A stretch of 64,000 bases of DNA from Pseudoips prasinana (GCA_951640165.1 OX621238.1:27304001-27368000), one strand, 5' to 3'. Numbered from the stretch's first letter, positions 1 to 10,457 are shown. Made by a program: numbers and translations. The notes: generated by a model not told the origin, from the letters alone.

Positions 1-140
1 ATGATCTACCTATCTCGACTTTAACTTCTACCGTTTTGAGGTCAGAGGTTAGCCGCTAGTGTTAGTATGGATATACCTCACATCAGTCTCAGGCGCTAAA
101 TTTACCAATAGCAGATTAAAATTGAATTCTGAGATTAAAG

Positions 141-400
141 TGACTGCACGTGTGGCGCAGCGGCTAAGACAGTCCTCGCCACTTCGGGTCTCGGGTTCGA
201 TTCACACGCAGGACAACTAATCGTGTGACCCATAAATAGTTGTTCTGAGTCTGGATGTATGACGTCTGTTATATTATATATTATATTTGTTTGTCTATTA
301 TATGTTCAGTATATTATATTTGTTTGTTTATTATATGATTGTAAAGTACCCCGCAACACAGGGATTAGATTCATTAATGCGGGAGTTGTCTTTAACAAAA
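141..400 (+). mobile_element. tRNA-headed SINE, family A, copy 1
   Basis: A Pol III type head is visible: an A-box-like block (TGGCGCAGCGGCTAAGAC) at about 152-170 and a B-box-like block (GGGTTCGATTC) at about 192-202. It is followed by a body that recurs almost base for base, in reverse, at 37566-37765. The shared body ends near a CCCGCAACACAGGGATTAGA segment. It is a SINE rather than a tRNA gene because the head runs into the same non-tRNA body in each copy. Confidence 0.75.
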
Positions 401-560
401 ATTGTTTTTACTTAATTCAAAATAACAAAATATAAACAATATGGTAAAGTTTGTACCCAAGCATATGTCTAAAGCTTGCATTCGCATTTCACATCACAAG
501 ATGATGTTTATATGAAGTTATTATGTTGTTTTTATCAACTCTTCTTCTTATCGAATCAAT
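400..560. other. AT-rich DNA without recognised feature
   Basis: No open frame, repeat head or terminal motif was recognised. Confidence 0.5.
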
Positions 561-720
561 TCTACAATCGATATCTTCGATATCGATTGTAGATCACGCC
601 CTTCCTTTAAAGATCCTTTAAAAAATATTCAATGTACAGTTTTGCCTTTCCTACGATTTTATTTCATGTATAGATGTAATAAGATCGTAGGAAAATCAAA
701 ACTGTACATTGAATATTTTT
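555..720. mobile_element. Head-to-head Helitron 5' ends forming a foldback
   Basis: A minus-strand Helitron 5' end stops at 674, where the + strand reads TGTATAGA followed by T, the complement of A|TCTATACA. It is followed at once by a + oriented copy of the same 5' segment. Positions 621-658 and 683-720 are an inverted repeat of 38 bp with only a few mismatches. A separate perfect 15-bp hairpin lies at 561-575/579-593 with a 3-bp loop. Neither copy keeps a 3' CTAG end, so this is a rearranged remnant. Confidence 0.7.
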
Positions 721-722
721 TT

Positions 723-1315
723 AGGGTTCCGTAGCCAAATGGCAAAAAACGGAACCCCTTATAGATTCGTCATGTCTGTCTGTCTGTCCGTCCGTATGTC
801 ACAGCCACTTGTTCCGAAACTATAAGAGCTGTACTGCTGAAACTTGTTAAGTAGATGTATTCTGTGAACTGCATTAAGATTTTCACACAAAAATAGAAAA
901 ATAATAATAATTATGGGGGTTCCCCAGACATAGAACTGAAATACAAAACTTTTTTTCATCGTAACCATACATTTGGGGTATCTATGGATAGGTCTTCAAA
1001 AATGATATTGAGGTTTCTAATATATTTTTTTTCTAAACTGAATAGTTTGCGCGAGAGACACTTCCAAAGTGGAAAAATGAGTGTCCGCCCCCCCTGTAAC
1101 TTCTAAAATAAGAGAATGATAAAACTAAAACAAATATATGATGTACATTACCATGTAAACTAACAACGAAAATTGGTTTGAACGAGATCTAGTTAGCAGA
1201 TTTTTTAATGCGTCATAATTCGTAAACCGTAATTTACCTTTCATTTAATCAACTGAAATACTTGCTGCTGCGGAACCCTTCAGGCCGAGTCCGACTCACA
1301 CTTGGCCGGTTTTTT
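723..1315 (-). mobile_element. Interspersed repeat family G (AGGGTTCCGTAGC ends), copy 1
   Basis: This is the first of four copies of a roughly 570-590 bp non-coding repeat. In this orientation it begins AGGGTTCCGTAGCC and ends in GAGTCCGACTCACACTTGGC. Inside are a TCTGTCTGTC run and a GAATAGTTTGCGCGAGAGAC block shared with the copies at 43874 and 57433. A GGTTCCGT/ACGGAACC inverted pair lies near both ends, which suggests a non-autonomous DNA element. No protein is encoded; the 69-codon open frame at 759-968 is chance. Confidence 0.75.
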
Positions 1316-1342
1316 AAAGGATACGATTTTATTACATCTATA

Positions 1343-1667
1343 TCTATACATGTAATAAAATCTTAGGAAAGTCAAAACTGTATATTGAATATTTTTTTAA
1401 AGGATACTTGGGGCGTAATCTACAATCGATACCGAAGCCAAAAATATAGTTTTTCGAATTTTTGTCGGTTTATCTGTTTGTCTGTATATATGTCCGGGCT
1501 AAACTCAAAAAGTACTGCATGGATTTACTTCAAATGTTGCATGAATGTTGTATTACTAAGAGGTCGGGACAACATATAGGCTACATATTATCACGCTATC
1601 ACCCACGGGGGAGAAGCTGTAATAATTTATAAAGTTTAACGCGGGTAAAACCGCGGGGCACAGCTAG
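1343..1667 (+). mobile_element. Complete non-autonomous Helitron, 325 bp
   Basis: The element starts TCTATACATGTAATAAAATC directly after an A (1342) and ends GGGGCACAGCTAG directly before a T (1668), the A|TC...CTAG|T rule of Helitrons. A short GC hairpin (CGCGGG TAAAA CCGCGG) lies about 10 bp upstream of the CTAG, as expected for the 3' terminator. It carries no coding sequence. Its internal segment matches the truncated copy at 51485-51652. Confidence 0.88.
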
Positions 1668-1921
1668 TAAATACAATAACCATAAATAGTGGAACATTAG
1701 TAAAGGAGTTTAATTTGCGTATGAAACTGAACACCGTGTAGGACATCTATATGCAAAATACCCGGAAAGAAATTTAAATACCCATATAATATTGAGGCAT
1801 TTCGTATGGAGAGTCAAAACTATATTTTTTTCACTAACAGGTTTTCAGTAATTTGTTTGATATGGGTAGGTTACGCTCATTAGAATATATTTACTATTTA
1901 TGTTAAACCTTGTATAATAGT
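1668..1921. other. AT-rich spacer
   Basis: Nothing recognised. Confidence 0.5.
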
Positions 1922-2100
1922 TAAAGACTGCACGTGTGGCGCAGGGTTTAAAGTAGTCACCTTGCTTTTGCCTCGCCTCTCTCGTGTTTCGGGTTCGATT
2001 TCCCCACGGGATACCTATTTGTGCAACCCATAAATACTTATTCTTAGTCTGCGTGTCTTTTGTGTCCCTGAATAACATGTTGGTACAGTAAGTACCTAAC
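1922..2100 (+). mobile_element. tRNA-headed SINE, family A, copy 2
   Basis: The head GACTGCACGTGTGGCGCAG and the B-box-like TCGGGTTCGATT match copy 1. The body with CCCATAAATA follows and then decays. It is more diverged than the copies at 141 and 37566. Confidence 0.7.
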
Positions 2101-2164
2101 GATACAAATATTAATTTAGTTGAAGCATACTGACGTTTAGAAATTGATGCACTAAAGCCCACCA

Positions 2165-3050
2165 AATTAGGTTTAGGTTTAAAGATTCTTTATTCTCAAT
2201 AAAAACAAATAAGTCACTTACTTGAGAACAATAAATAATAACTTATAATAAATAATATAAGGTCAAGTTCGTAGTTTCCCTAAGTACATACATTATTCTT
2301 ATGATAAGGTGTAGTACTCATCTAATGTACCCACTTTCCCGAGGTTAAGATATTAAGTAAGATTCTTGTACATATTGAAATAATCGGGTTTTGAATACAT
2401 TAGATGAGTTTACATGTTTAATGTCTGGTGGTAGTTTGTTGTACATCTGTGCCCCTTGATAAGTCAGCATCTTCTTGCCATAATTTGTCCTAATCTTAGG
2501 TAAGACCAAAAATCTCGCCCGGCGAGTACGTAGTACTCGCCGGGCGAGATTTTTGAGTTGTGTGCTTGATTTTGATGAAAGATAAACTAGATTTAATATT
2601 TTTGTTAAGAACTTTCCGAATAAAAATGCAGGTGTTGTACGTAAATAATTGTGTTAAATTCATAATTTTAGTTTCTACGTAGATTTTACGTGTTGGAGTA
2701 AGGCGTGGATAGTTAAAAATTAATTTTATAAGTTTATTTTGCATCATTTGTAGCTCTCCTAATTTTGTCTTAACTGTATTACCCCAGATTTCTATTAGAT
2801 AATGTAAGTGAGGTTTAACTAAAGCATTGTAAATACTGTGGCGCAATTTGTTTGGAATTCATTTAACTATGTTCCGAAGTGATCCTAGTAGTGACGATAG
2901 TTTAGTTTTTATGTGATCCAAGTGAGAATGCCATCATAAATTACTGTCAATTCTTAATCCGAGATATTTTTCACATGATTTTTGCTGCAAGGGTTCGTTA
3001 TTTATTAATAATGATGTGTGTGGAGGTATAATTTTAAGGCAGTGGAATGA
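2165..3050 (-). mobile_element. LINE 3' part (CR1/Jockey-like), antisense, decayed
   Basis: On the minus strand this reads as the last part of a LINE reverse transcriptase. A region containing YLGLRID and HSHLDHIKTKLSSLL lies near 2950-2880. Next come RHSIYNALVKPHLHYLIEIW (from 2846) and then, after frame changes, KIRTNYGKKMLTYQGAQMYN with a stop near 2350. A 3' UTR runs to AATAAAGAATC and an AAACCT-type tail at about 2165. The RT catalytic core is absent. A 23-bp hairpin interrupts it at 2507-2555. Confidence 0.7.
2507..2555. repeat. Perfect 23-bp hairpin, 3-bp loop
   Basis: Arms 2507-2529 and 2533-2555 are exact reverse complements around GTA. The core CTCGCCCGGCGAG is itself self-complementary. 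It lies inside the antisense LINE coding remnant and disrupts its frame. Confidence 0.9.
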
Positions 3051-3164
3051 ATAATATGAATAGGTTGCCTTTCTTGGCTGACAAAGAAATTTAAAAAAGT
3101 AACTTACTGTTTAGCTTTTCCTGAATGCCTTTAACTTTAGTCTTGAAAAGATAAATACATACAT

Positions 3165-3265
3165 ACGTAAACTCACGCGTGTTTCCCAGAGGGGTAGGTA
3201 GAGACAACGGATTTCCATTTGTCACGATCTTTCCACACCTCAGTTGCCTCGATTACTACCATTAT
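3165..3265 (-). mobile_element. RTE LINE 3' stub
   Basis: Antisense copy of the last codons of the RTE element at 52330-54035. It carries the complement of the GATCGTGACAAATGGAAATC segment, the Tyr-Pro-Ser-Gly end and the ATGTATG tail. Only about 100 bp remain, a strong 5' truncation. Confidence 0.75.
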
Positions 3266-3299
3266 GTATATAGATACATTAATATAATAATAATAATAT

Positions 3300-3440
3300 C
3301 ACCCTAGTCGATTTCGGTCACGGCGTCCAGTCTCAATGGAAACTAGCCATTTGTGCGGGATATATATTATATTGTGCGCAATACATGGCAACTTTCTATT
3401 CCATCAGTGTCATGATCCGATGAAACGACTAGCGACATGA
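3300..3440 (-). mobile_element. SINE family D, tail fragment
   Basis: It shares CACGGCGTCCAGTCTCAATG, CTTTCTATTCCATCA and GACTAGCGACA with the fuller antisense copy at 55223-55575. The tRNA-like head is missing. Confidence 0.65.
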
Positions 3441-3955
3441 ACGGAAAATATACCCTGTTTCTTAGTGATGCTGATAGCTATCCAATTGGATCATATTTAT
3501 TTTTATACCAATAAGGCACCGAATAAGCATATGGAACACTTCCAGTTCCACTCGATACTCAATATATCCATTACACAAGTTGACACTTCAATATTGCAGA
3601 CTTTACTAAAACCCTAACCGATTTTAAAATAAATATCATAGAACTTTGTCCAGGTTAAAAAAAAAATTGAAACCAGCTGAATCGTTTGCGCTAAATCTAC
3701 TCAGTGAAGTCACGTTGCTTTGCGTTCCGAGTAATTTAAAATATCGGTAAGTTACGGTTGCCAAAGTTATTTTGAAATAGTTTATTTTATCTGGACTGTA
3801 GAGATCATTTTTCTCTTCAGGTTGGTAAAACTCAGTTTCAAAAATTACTCAATAATTTTTATTTATGTTTACATCCTAATGCCTTATTTGTACTAGAGAA
3901 CAGTGTGTGCAAACAGATTGCTTTCGGATTTCTTTAGTCGGAAGGGTTTTTTTTC
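3441..3955. other. No recognised feature
   Basis: AT-rich sequence without convincing open frames or repeat ends. Confidence 0.45.
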
Positions 3956-3959
3956 TAAT

Positions 3960-4253
3960 ATCCTGGGACATTAACATCACGACAAGGCTCTCAGCAATCT
4001 GCCACCAAAAGGCCCTTCGCTTCTTCGGACATATCATGCGGTCTCCTAAGCATAGTCTGGAGAAGCACATCATAGTGGGTCAGATGGAGGGAAGACGAGC
4101 CAGGGGCAGAGCACCCTCAAGATGGATAGATGCCATCAGGAAAACTGTGGGGCCGGACATCCAGACGGCAGTCCACAGCTGCAACAACCGCAGCGAATGG
4201 AGAGCTCGCTGTTGTGGTCGCGATCCTCAGCATTGAGGGACCGAGGAAGAAGA
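3960..4253 (+). mobile_element. LINE C-terminal stub with GAAGAA tail
   Basis: The open frame through 4236 encodes RFFGHIMRSPKHSLEKHI, then EGRRARGRAPSRWIDAIRKT and NNRSEWRARC. This is the C-terminal tail typical of RTE/L1-like LINE ORF2 (a GHI...GRRxRGRxxxRW block). The stop is followed by AAGAAGAAG at about 4245-4253, a tandem 3' tail. All catalytic domains are missing. A SINE begins right after the tail. Confidence 0.7.
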
Positions 4254-4254
4254 A

Positions 4255-4485
4255 GGGACATTATTCACACACGGCCATCTGATCCCAAACTAAGCAGAGC
4301 TTGTACTATGGAAACCTAACTGATATAACACTTTTCTTTTGTAAATACATACTTTTATAGATAATTACACACACACACAGGACAAACAGACATGTTCATG
4401 CACACAAATATCTGTCCTGGGTGGGAATCGAACCTGCAGTGTGTAAGACAAGCATCTACCAACCACGCCAACCGGCTCGTCAAAC
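4255..4485 (-). mobile_element. tRNA-headed SINE, family C, copy 1
   Basis: Antisense SINE. The tail GGACATTATTCACACACGGC comes first, then GAGCTTGTACTATGG, the TATATAGATAATTACAC-like segment, and the head with the B-box complement GGAATCGAACC near 4424. The same order is found at 34475, 38845, 52065 and elsewhere. Confidence 0.78.
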
Positions 4486-4549
4486 TACTTACCTTAGCAA
4501 CGCTCTCGTCGGATCAATTTCCACTCATCTCTATATTTGGCAATGCCAA

Positions 4550-4594
4550 AATAAGTCAAAATGCATGCCAAATCGGCATGCATTTTGACTTATT
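4550..4594. repeat. Perfect 20-bp hairpin, 5-bp loop
   Basis: Arms 4550-4569 and 4575-4594 are exact reverse complements separated by AAATC. Confidence 0.9.
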
Positions 4595-4599
4595 ACCAA

Positions 4600-5034
4600 C
4601 CCAACTGTCACTTTACTTTTCTTTTGTTTCTTTGATTTGTTTCATTTAAGTTCTCTTTAGTCTGCCCCATTTCTTCTTCCCTCGAATTTTTCTTTCTTGA
4701 TGTTTCTTATGAAAGTATGATGTATTAGCAAGTGTCCTAACATCGTTCTTGTTTTACTCTGTATGATGATTGTAATAGGTCCAATTATTCCGCTAACATT
4801 TCCAGAATGTCTTCATTTGTTTTTCTGTTTCACCTACCATTATATAACTAATGTTAATTCTTCAAATTTTTACAACATACTTCACTATATTTTGCATAAT
4901 TTTCCTAAATAAAGTACAATTTCCTGCTTCGTTTATATCTTTCATCTTGTAAAAAATATGTGTTTACTCTTTTTCATTAATTTCATCGTTCGGAAAAGCA
5001 TTAACATGGAAAGAAAGAACCTTAAACTGGCTGA
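4600..5034. other. AT-rich DNA upstream of the truncated LINE
   Basis: No coding signal. The LINE-like frame at 5035 is preceded by an in-frame TGA at 5032, and no endonuclease N-terminus was recognised here. Confidence 0.5.
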
Positions 5035-7388
5035 AACACTGCTGGCTCTATAAACAGTTTTTTCACGACTTTAGATAAGATCTTACGCCACTTATGCACC
5101 AATAGCAAGAAAGTAATAATGTGTGGAGACTTTAACATTGATACGTTAAAGGAAACTAAGCTTTCACGTGAATTTATAGAACTCTTAATTAGTTATAATT
5201 TAAAACTACAATTTAAGCAAATAACGCGGTTTGCAAGCAAAACTTGCATAGACAACATAGCGCATAACGTAAGAGCCTGCAAAGGCATTATTAAAGAACT
5301 GGCACTCTCGGATCATAATGCGCAAATTCTTAAAGTTCCGGTCAAAAAGACTTGTTCCATTAAATATTGGTACACATTCAAGAGGGACTACTCTACAGGC
5401 AATAGAGCAATATTTATTAAATATTTAAAACAATTCTCTTATAACAATGTATATACCTGTAAGGATCCAAATGTGGCTTACGATGAATTCCATGATAAAT
5501 TTGTCATGCTATACGATCTGTGCTTTCCTTTAAAAAAAATAAGGATTCATCACAAGTCAAGACCAAAATGGATCTCGCGTGGTTTAAAAATATGCAGTAA
5601 GCGCAAATGCCAACTTTTGTGGCAATATAGATATAGCCCGAATCAGGTAAATAAAAACATATTTAAAAAATACGCTAAGACTTACAAAACACTTATCAGG
5701 CTTACGAAAAAATCTCAAAACGATTATTATATTAAGTCTGCCACAAACAAATGTAAGGCTACATGGAAAGTGATAAATGAGATCAAATGCAAATATCCAT
5801 CGGAAAGTGTTAATCAAATTATTCATAATGACGTAATAGTAAATAATCCTAAAGACATTGTGAACTATTTTAATGACTTTTTTCTTGACATTAATAATTC
5901 CAATAATATAAAGACAAATTCATATAAATTGACATATAATTGTAATTCAATATTTATGACACCAACTATCCCAGATGACATATATAAAATAATAATAGCT
6001 CTTAAAAATAAAAATAGTGCCGGTTATGATGGAATTATGACAAATATTATTAAAGATGTCGCTCATATTATAGCCGATCCTTTAAGTTATATTATAAATT
6101 TATGTGAAGAAAAGGGAACATTTCCAGAAAAACTAAAAATATCGATTATTAAACCTTTGTTTAAAAAAGGTGACAAAACAAACATGAATGACTATAGACC
6201 AATAGCACTGATACCTGTATTTGCTAAAATTTTCGAAACGGTCATATTTAAATGTTTATACACTTTCTTTGAATCCTATAACATTCTAACGCCTTGCCAA
6301 TATGGGTTCAGAAAAAACAAATCAACAAATGTAGCAATATTTAACTTTTTACACAAGGCAATGATCAATTTGGACAAGGGGCTACCGGCTGTTGCATTGT
6401 ATATGGATATGTCAAAGGCTTTTGACCGTGTCGACCATAAAATCCTTTTAAGAAAAATGTACGCAAGTGGTGTAAGAGGTAATGTGTACGATCTAGTAAA
6501 ATCGTATCTTACTAACAGGCAACAGTTTACAGAATTGAAGTATTTGAATCCGAATTCAAAAACTGAAGATGTCTATACATCTGAACCTGGAACTCCTATG
6601 TTTGGTGTTCCTCAAGGGAGTATTTTGGGACCTTTATTCTTTCTTATTTACATTAATGACATGCCTTCGGTAACAAATCATGACATCACATTATTTGCTG
6701 ACGACAGTACTGTACTATTCACAATTGACAACACAATTAATTTAGAATCTGACATTAATAAAACTCTAGGAATAATTATAAATTGGCTTCACATGAATAA
6801 TTTAATGATTAACATTGACAAAACTAAAATAATGAATTTTAAAATAAGAAGTCGACTCACGGCCCCTTTAAAAATTTGCTACCTTGATAGGGACATCGAG
6901 GAAACTGAAGTACACAAATTTCTAGGACTACATATTGATCAAAAAATTAATTGGAAACACCATGTAGACTACGTGTGTAAAAGGCTACGTCAGTTCTCGT
7001 TCGCACTTTATAAATTAAGAAAGGTTGCAAACTACAACACTCTACTTATTGCATACCATGGCTACGTAAGCTCCATCCTCAGATACGGTGTGATATTCTG
7101 GGGAAATAGTACAGACAAAGAGCGTGCATTCCTTGCGCAAAAGAGCTGTATCAGAGCTATATTTAACATATATCGGACTGACTCCTGTGAACCTTTTTTT
7201 AAAAAGAAGAACATATTAACATTGCCCTGTCTATACATATTTGAGGCCGCAGTATTTATTAAAAATAATATTGAGTTGTTTGAATATCGTACGCGTATAC
7301 GGAACCAAAATAAATTGCACATGATTCCCAGTAAAACTCATTTTATGCACGAAAGTTTTTTTTGCTCAGCTTTACGTATATTTAATCA
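5035..7388 (+). mobile_element. CR1/Daphne/Jockey-type LINE, 5'-truncated main part
   Basis: The larger part of a non-LTR retrotransposon. It lacks the 5' UTR, any ORF1 and the first two thirds of the endonuclease. It is cut at 7388 by the Helitron 7389-10620. The rest of the same element resumes in the same frame at 10621 and ends with a TCTGAA repeat tail near 11046. Exact clade assignment needs a phylogeny; the PQGSILGP and FADD motifs fit the CR1/Daphne/Jockey assemblage. Confidence 0.88.
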
Positions 7389-7392
7389 CTAG
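5035..7392 (+). pseudogene. LINE ORF2: endonuclease C-terminus plus reverse transcriptase
   Basis: In functional relatives this protein nicks the target and copies LINE RNA into DNA. The frame is open from 5035, and the ATG at 5119 falls inside the endonuclease, so it is not a natural start. Counting from 5119, residues 2-8 are CGDFNID and an SDHN motif follows near residue 75, both from the apurinic-type endonuclease. The reverse transcriptase runs from about residue 290 to 560, with GFRKNKST, YMDMSKAFDRVDH (about 428), GVPQGSILGPL (about 497) and FADDST (about 526). The catalytic aspartates are intact and the 757 codons have no internal stop, so the copy is fairly young. The TAG stop at 7390-7392 is not its own: it is the CTAG end of the inserted Helitron. 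The native C-terminus lies at 10621-10744. Confidence 0.9.
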
Positions 7393-7495
7393 CTGTGCCC
7401 GCGACTTCGTTCGCGTGAATGTCGGAACTTAACAATGTAATTTTTTAGTGTAAAGCGCTGTGGGAGGATACCCATACAATTTTTTTTTATTTAAT

Positions 7496-8122
7496 TTAGT
7501 GCTTCTTTATTTTACCTGTGGAACCATCTGGAGCGTACACAAAAACGTTATTGAGGTTGTTTACGCGTGAAAGAGCTACGTATAGTTGACCATGAGAAAA
7601 GCATCCAATACCTAGGTCCACCCCCGCAACGGATAATGTCTGGCCCTGAGCTTTATTAATCGTCATGGCATAACAGAGACTGACTGGGAATTGCACTGGT
7701 TTGAAAGATTTAGGAATTATAGGTATCCTTGGAATAAAAACAATAACACCGGCGCCGCAACCTGTTAATATTTCAGCTTCGATAATGTTTTGCTGCAGAT
7801 TTGTGACTTTGAGCTGAGTGCCGTTACAAAGTTTGGGAGAATATACATTTCTGAGGAGAATTATTGGTATACCGATTTTTAAAACTATTTTGTAGGATGG
7901 AAATCCGGGTGTGCTGAGGAAATCCAAAAATTCTACCGGGTAGTGCGTGGCGTCATCTTCTTCCATAATTAATATTGAGCTATATTCTCTACTGTTCCCG
8001 GACAAATGAATCAATATTTTGAAATTAATTGTCGCAGCTTGGTCATTGCGGGGCGTCAAAATAGCTCGCTGACATACCCAAAAACTGGCTTGATTTCCCA
8101 TGTTTGTAGTATCTCCGTACAC
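7496..8122 (-). pseudogene. Helitron Pif1-like helicase, C-terminal fragment
   Basis: This is the end of the Rep/helicase protein that drives rolling-circle transposition. The 208-codon frame has [15 protein letters not shown] near residue 15, YPVEFLDFL near 60, [20 protein letters not shown] near 83-102, and then [19 protein letters not shown]. The conserved [11 protein letters not shown] sequence of Pif1-type helicases follows, with a natural stop. The Walker A and B motifs and the HUH nuclease lie upstream in intact relatives and are missing. The frame begins just after a 24-bp hairpin (8133-8190) that marks the break. The stop is about 100 bp from the CTAG terminus, the normal spacing for the family. 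Confidence 0.88.
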
Positions 8123-8132
8123 AGAAGAAATT

Positions 8133-8190
8133 AGCTCCTGCTGTGATGTAACGTAAAAATCTGTTCTTACGTTACATCACAGCAGGAGCT
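8133..8190. repeat. Perfect 24-bp hairpin at a helicase rearrangement joint
   Basis: Arms 8133-8156 and 8167-8190 are exact reverse complements with a 10-bp loop. The arm next to the 7496-8122 fragment is genuine helicase coding sequence (it encodes SQQEL on the minus strand). The other arm is its inverted copy, joined to a different helicase segment. Confidence 0.92.
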
Positions 8191-8194
8191 ATCA

Positions 8195-8700
8195 AAATAG
8201 CAATCAAAAAAATAACTTTTCCATCTTCTTGTAGGGGGTATGTGCCATCGCCTATTTTTAACAATAAATTGGAAAACTTCTGTGCATTTTCGCAGCCTCT
8301 GACTGATCGGGTTCCCTCCTATACTTATAACTATCTCTTGAATAGCCAATAAGGACCTGTTGTGACAAATTTCACGTACCCTGTCAGGAATTTCTCCATC
8401 AGTATTTAGTTGTAGATGTCTCATAAAATCTTCAGCGTACTTGTCATGGTACTTTTGCCATAACTGTTTAGCATTCGATAACGCACAAAAGGTCAATAAG
8501 ATGGCAAACAAATGTCGCAAGCGATGTGGACTATCGCTCACGTATGCTTCCGCTAGAGCGTCATCACAATGCTGATCTCCATCTAATAAATGGCGTGCTC
8601 GGCAAGCGGCCTGGTATGTGGGATGTTCAATATCATCCACTTTACAGAGCTCAGCAAAAGACGTAGGTCCTCGCACTACATGGACCAGACTGTGGGATGA
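8195..8700 (-). pseudogene. Helitron protein middle fragment, displaced
   Basis: The minus-strand frame reads VRGPTSFAELCKVDD, PTYQAACRARHLLDGDQH, LRHLFAILLTFC and LWQKYHDKYAEDF. This is the conserved segment that in intact Helitron proteins lies upstream of the helicase core. Here it follows, in the same open frame, a Pif1 C-terminal fragment that should come after it. It ends in the inverted arm of the 8133-8190 hairpin. No catalytic motif is included. Confidence 0.85.
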
Positions 8701-9060
8701 ACTCACACGTGAGCACGCCACGTGAACCTTCCTTAAGTCAATTCCAGCTAACTTGAGAGTTGGACTTTGCGATTTGTTGATGGTTATCGCGACACACACT
8801 TTTATAGGGAACTACAGTATTTTAAACTGAAAAGGGAAATCATTTGGCACTAACGGAATACGTGACACGAACACTGTTTCTCCCTGGGCGGATCCAGGCA
8901 TAATAATAGCCTCTATAACACGATGCTAAGTTTTGACTTGAAGCCTAGTGCCCTTGCAAAGTTAAGGTGGCTTCAAATTCCTCAGAACCATTATAGGTAA
9001 AGCCACGCGCAACATACACCCCCTATTATACGCCCTTAGGGGTGGAAATTCCTAAAATCC
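8700..9060 (-). pseudogene. Second Helitron Pif1 C-terminal fragment, different lineage
   Basis: With several frame changes the minus strand reads MVLRNLKPP, GTRLQVKT, VIEAIIMPG and VSRIPLVPNDFPFQFKIL, then AITINKSQSPTLKLAGIDLR and HVACSRVSS. This corresponds to the same protein region as 7496-8122 but differs at many sites (KLAGIDL here, SVAGVDL there). It is therefore a second helicase lineage and not a duplication of the first. It is broken by stops near 8820-8950 and fused in frame to the middle fragment at about 8700. Confidence 0.78.
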
Positions 9061-9144
9061 TGAAATACGTATTTTTTATTTTTAACGGAAAGGGCAAATA
9101 TCAATTTTCATGCTTTTCACTTAAAAAATTACACACATAATACA

Positions 9145-9605
9145 ATGATGAAATAATGAAATTTATTCAGCACTTGGGTATTAACATACACTTGTACTTG
9201 TCAAGTTCACAATGCAGTACATAAACATAGTCGAATACAGTATAAAAAATATAATTAGTCAAAAAAAAATAATCTATTATTTTGAAATTTAGTTGTATAC
9301 AATATTAAAATTAAAGAATTGAAGGCAATGAGCATTTGGCTAGCGCAGAAGGCTCTTAACCAGTAGCTTAAATTAAACTATTAATACCCGAGGCCACCCT
9401 TTTGGGGTTCGGGCCACAGCTCAGGGGGCCGCTGAAGCAAAAGGACAGAATTCTAAGAGAGGGTGTGATCAGTTGCACGGGATCACGGATGACGTGTTAT
9501 GGGGCCAAAGCGATCCTCGCCGCGCTGAGGAGCCTACCCTAGCTAACCTGCGGCTTTCTCTAGCTACCTAGGTGGACGACCCAGAGAAGAAAGCCACAAA
9601 GAAAC
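9145..9605 (-). repeat. Interspersed repeat family H, copy inside the Helitron
   Basis: A 460-bp non-coding block that recurs in inverse orientation at 11838-12345. Shared landmarks are AATTTATTCAGCACTTGGG, CACTTGTACTTGTCAAG, AGCCTTCTGCGCTAGCC (complement), GCGATCCTCGCC and GCTAGCTACCTAGGTGG-like sequence. Read on the minus strand it ends AATAAATTTCATTATTTCAT, which resembles a polyadenylated LINE 3' UTR. No protein was recognised. Confidence 0.75.
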
Positions 9606-9723
9606 TCCGGGCTTGCTTTTTTCGTCTTCTTTTGCTTTTTGTTTTCGTTCTTTTTTTTAAATCATGTATTTTCTTACATTACAACTTGCTTCTCCTATTT
9701 TACGCCCTTATTAAATTATAAAA

Positions 9724-10215
9724 CAAATCCAACCTTGTATATAATTAAATTTGCCCAAAGAAAACAGAATATTTTAGTAACCAATTTTGGACAACGACAT
9801 ACTTCTAGCCAACCAAGACCTTATTTCGAAACAATTCGGAACATTCAAAGCCCTACGTAAGTCATGCAATTAGCAAACACGGGCAAATCTTAACACCGCG
9901 AGTCAAAAGCGATGCACAACGACATCTATCGAAATAAAAGTCAACTATCAAGCACAACGACATCTATAACAAATCCAACCTTCTACATAATTCAATTTGC
10001 CCAAAGAAAACAGATTTTTTTAATAACCAATTTTGGACAACGACATACTTCTAGGCAACCAAGACCTTATTTCGAAACAATTCAGAACATTCAAAACCCT
10101 ACGTAACTCATGCAATCAGCAAACACGGGCAAATCTTAACACCGCGAGTCAAAAAAAATACACAACGACATCTATCGAAACAAAAATCAACTATCAACCT
10201 AGTTCATTCAGAAAA
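9724..10215. repeat. Two direct 246-bp repeats
   Basis: Unit 1 (9724-9969) and unit 2 (9970-about 10215) both contain CAAATCCAACC, TTGCCCAAAGAAAACAGA, CCAATTTTGGACAACGACAT and CAAATCTTAACACCGCGAG in the same order and spacing. Identity is high. A further short ACAACGACATCTATCGAAA motif recurs at unit ends. They lie in the 5' half of the Helitron (minus orientation). Confidence 0.88.
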
Positions 10216-10457
10216 GAGATGTCATAATATGTACAATGACATCTATCGGACTGGTAGGTAGATAAACATTAGTTCATCTTGAAGTTACGAAATGTGTGTT
10301 ATTTTTCTTCATGATTACTTTAAAATCTAATATCTTTTGATAGACTGAACCGATTGCAATGAAACAAAAACTAAATGTTACCTCAAGTTACGATGAATCG
10401 TTTTGTATAAAAGTTATCTACATTGCTTTCGTATATTTTACGTGATACCCGAACATA

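Noticed and set aside
724..4650. Short open frames (60-110 codons) reported near repeats
   Set aside because: All lie in SINE, Helitron or repeat G sequence and lack family features apart from the two LINE remnants listed.
5584..7322. Minus-strand frames of 80-86 codons
   Set aside because: Shadows of the LINE ORF2.
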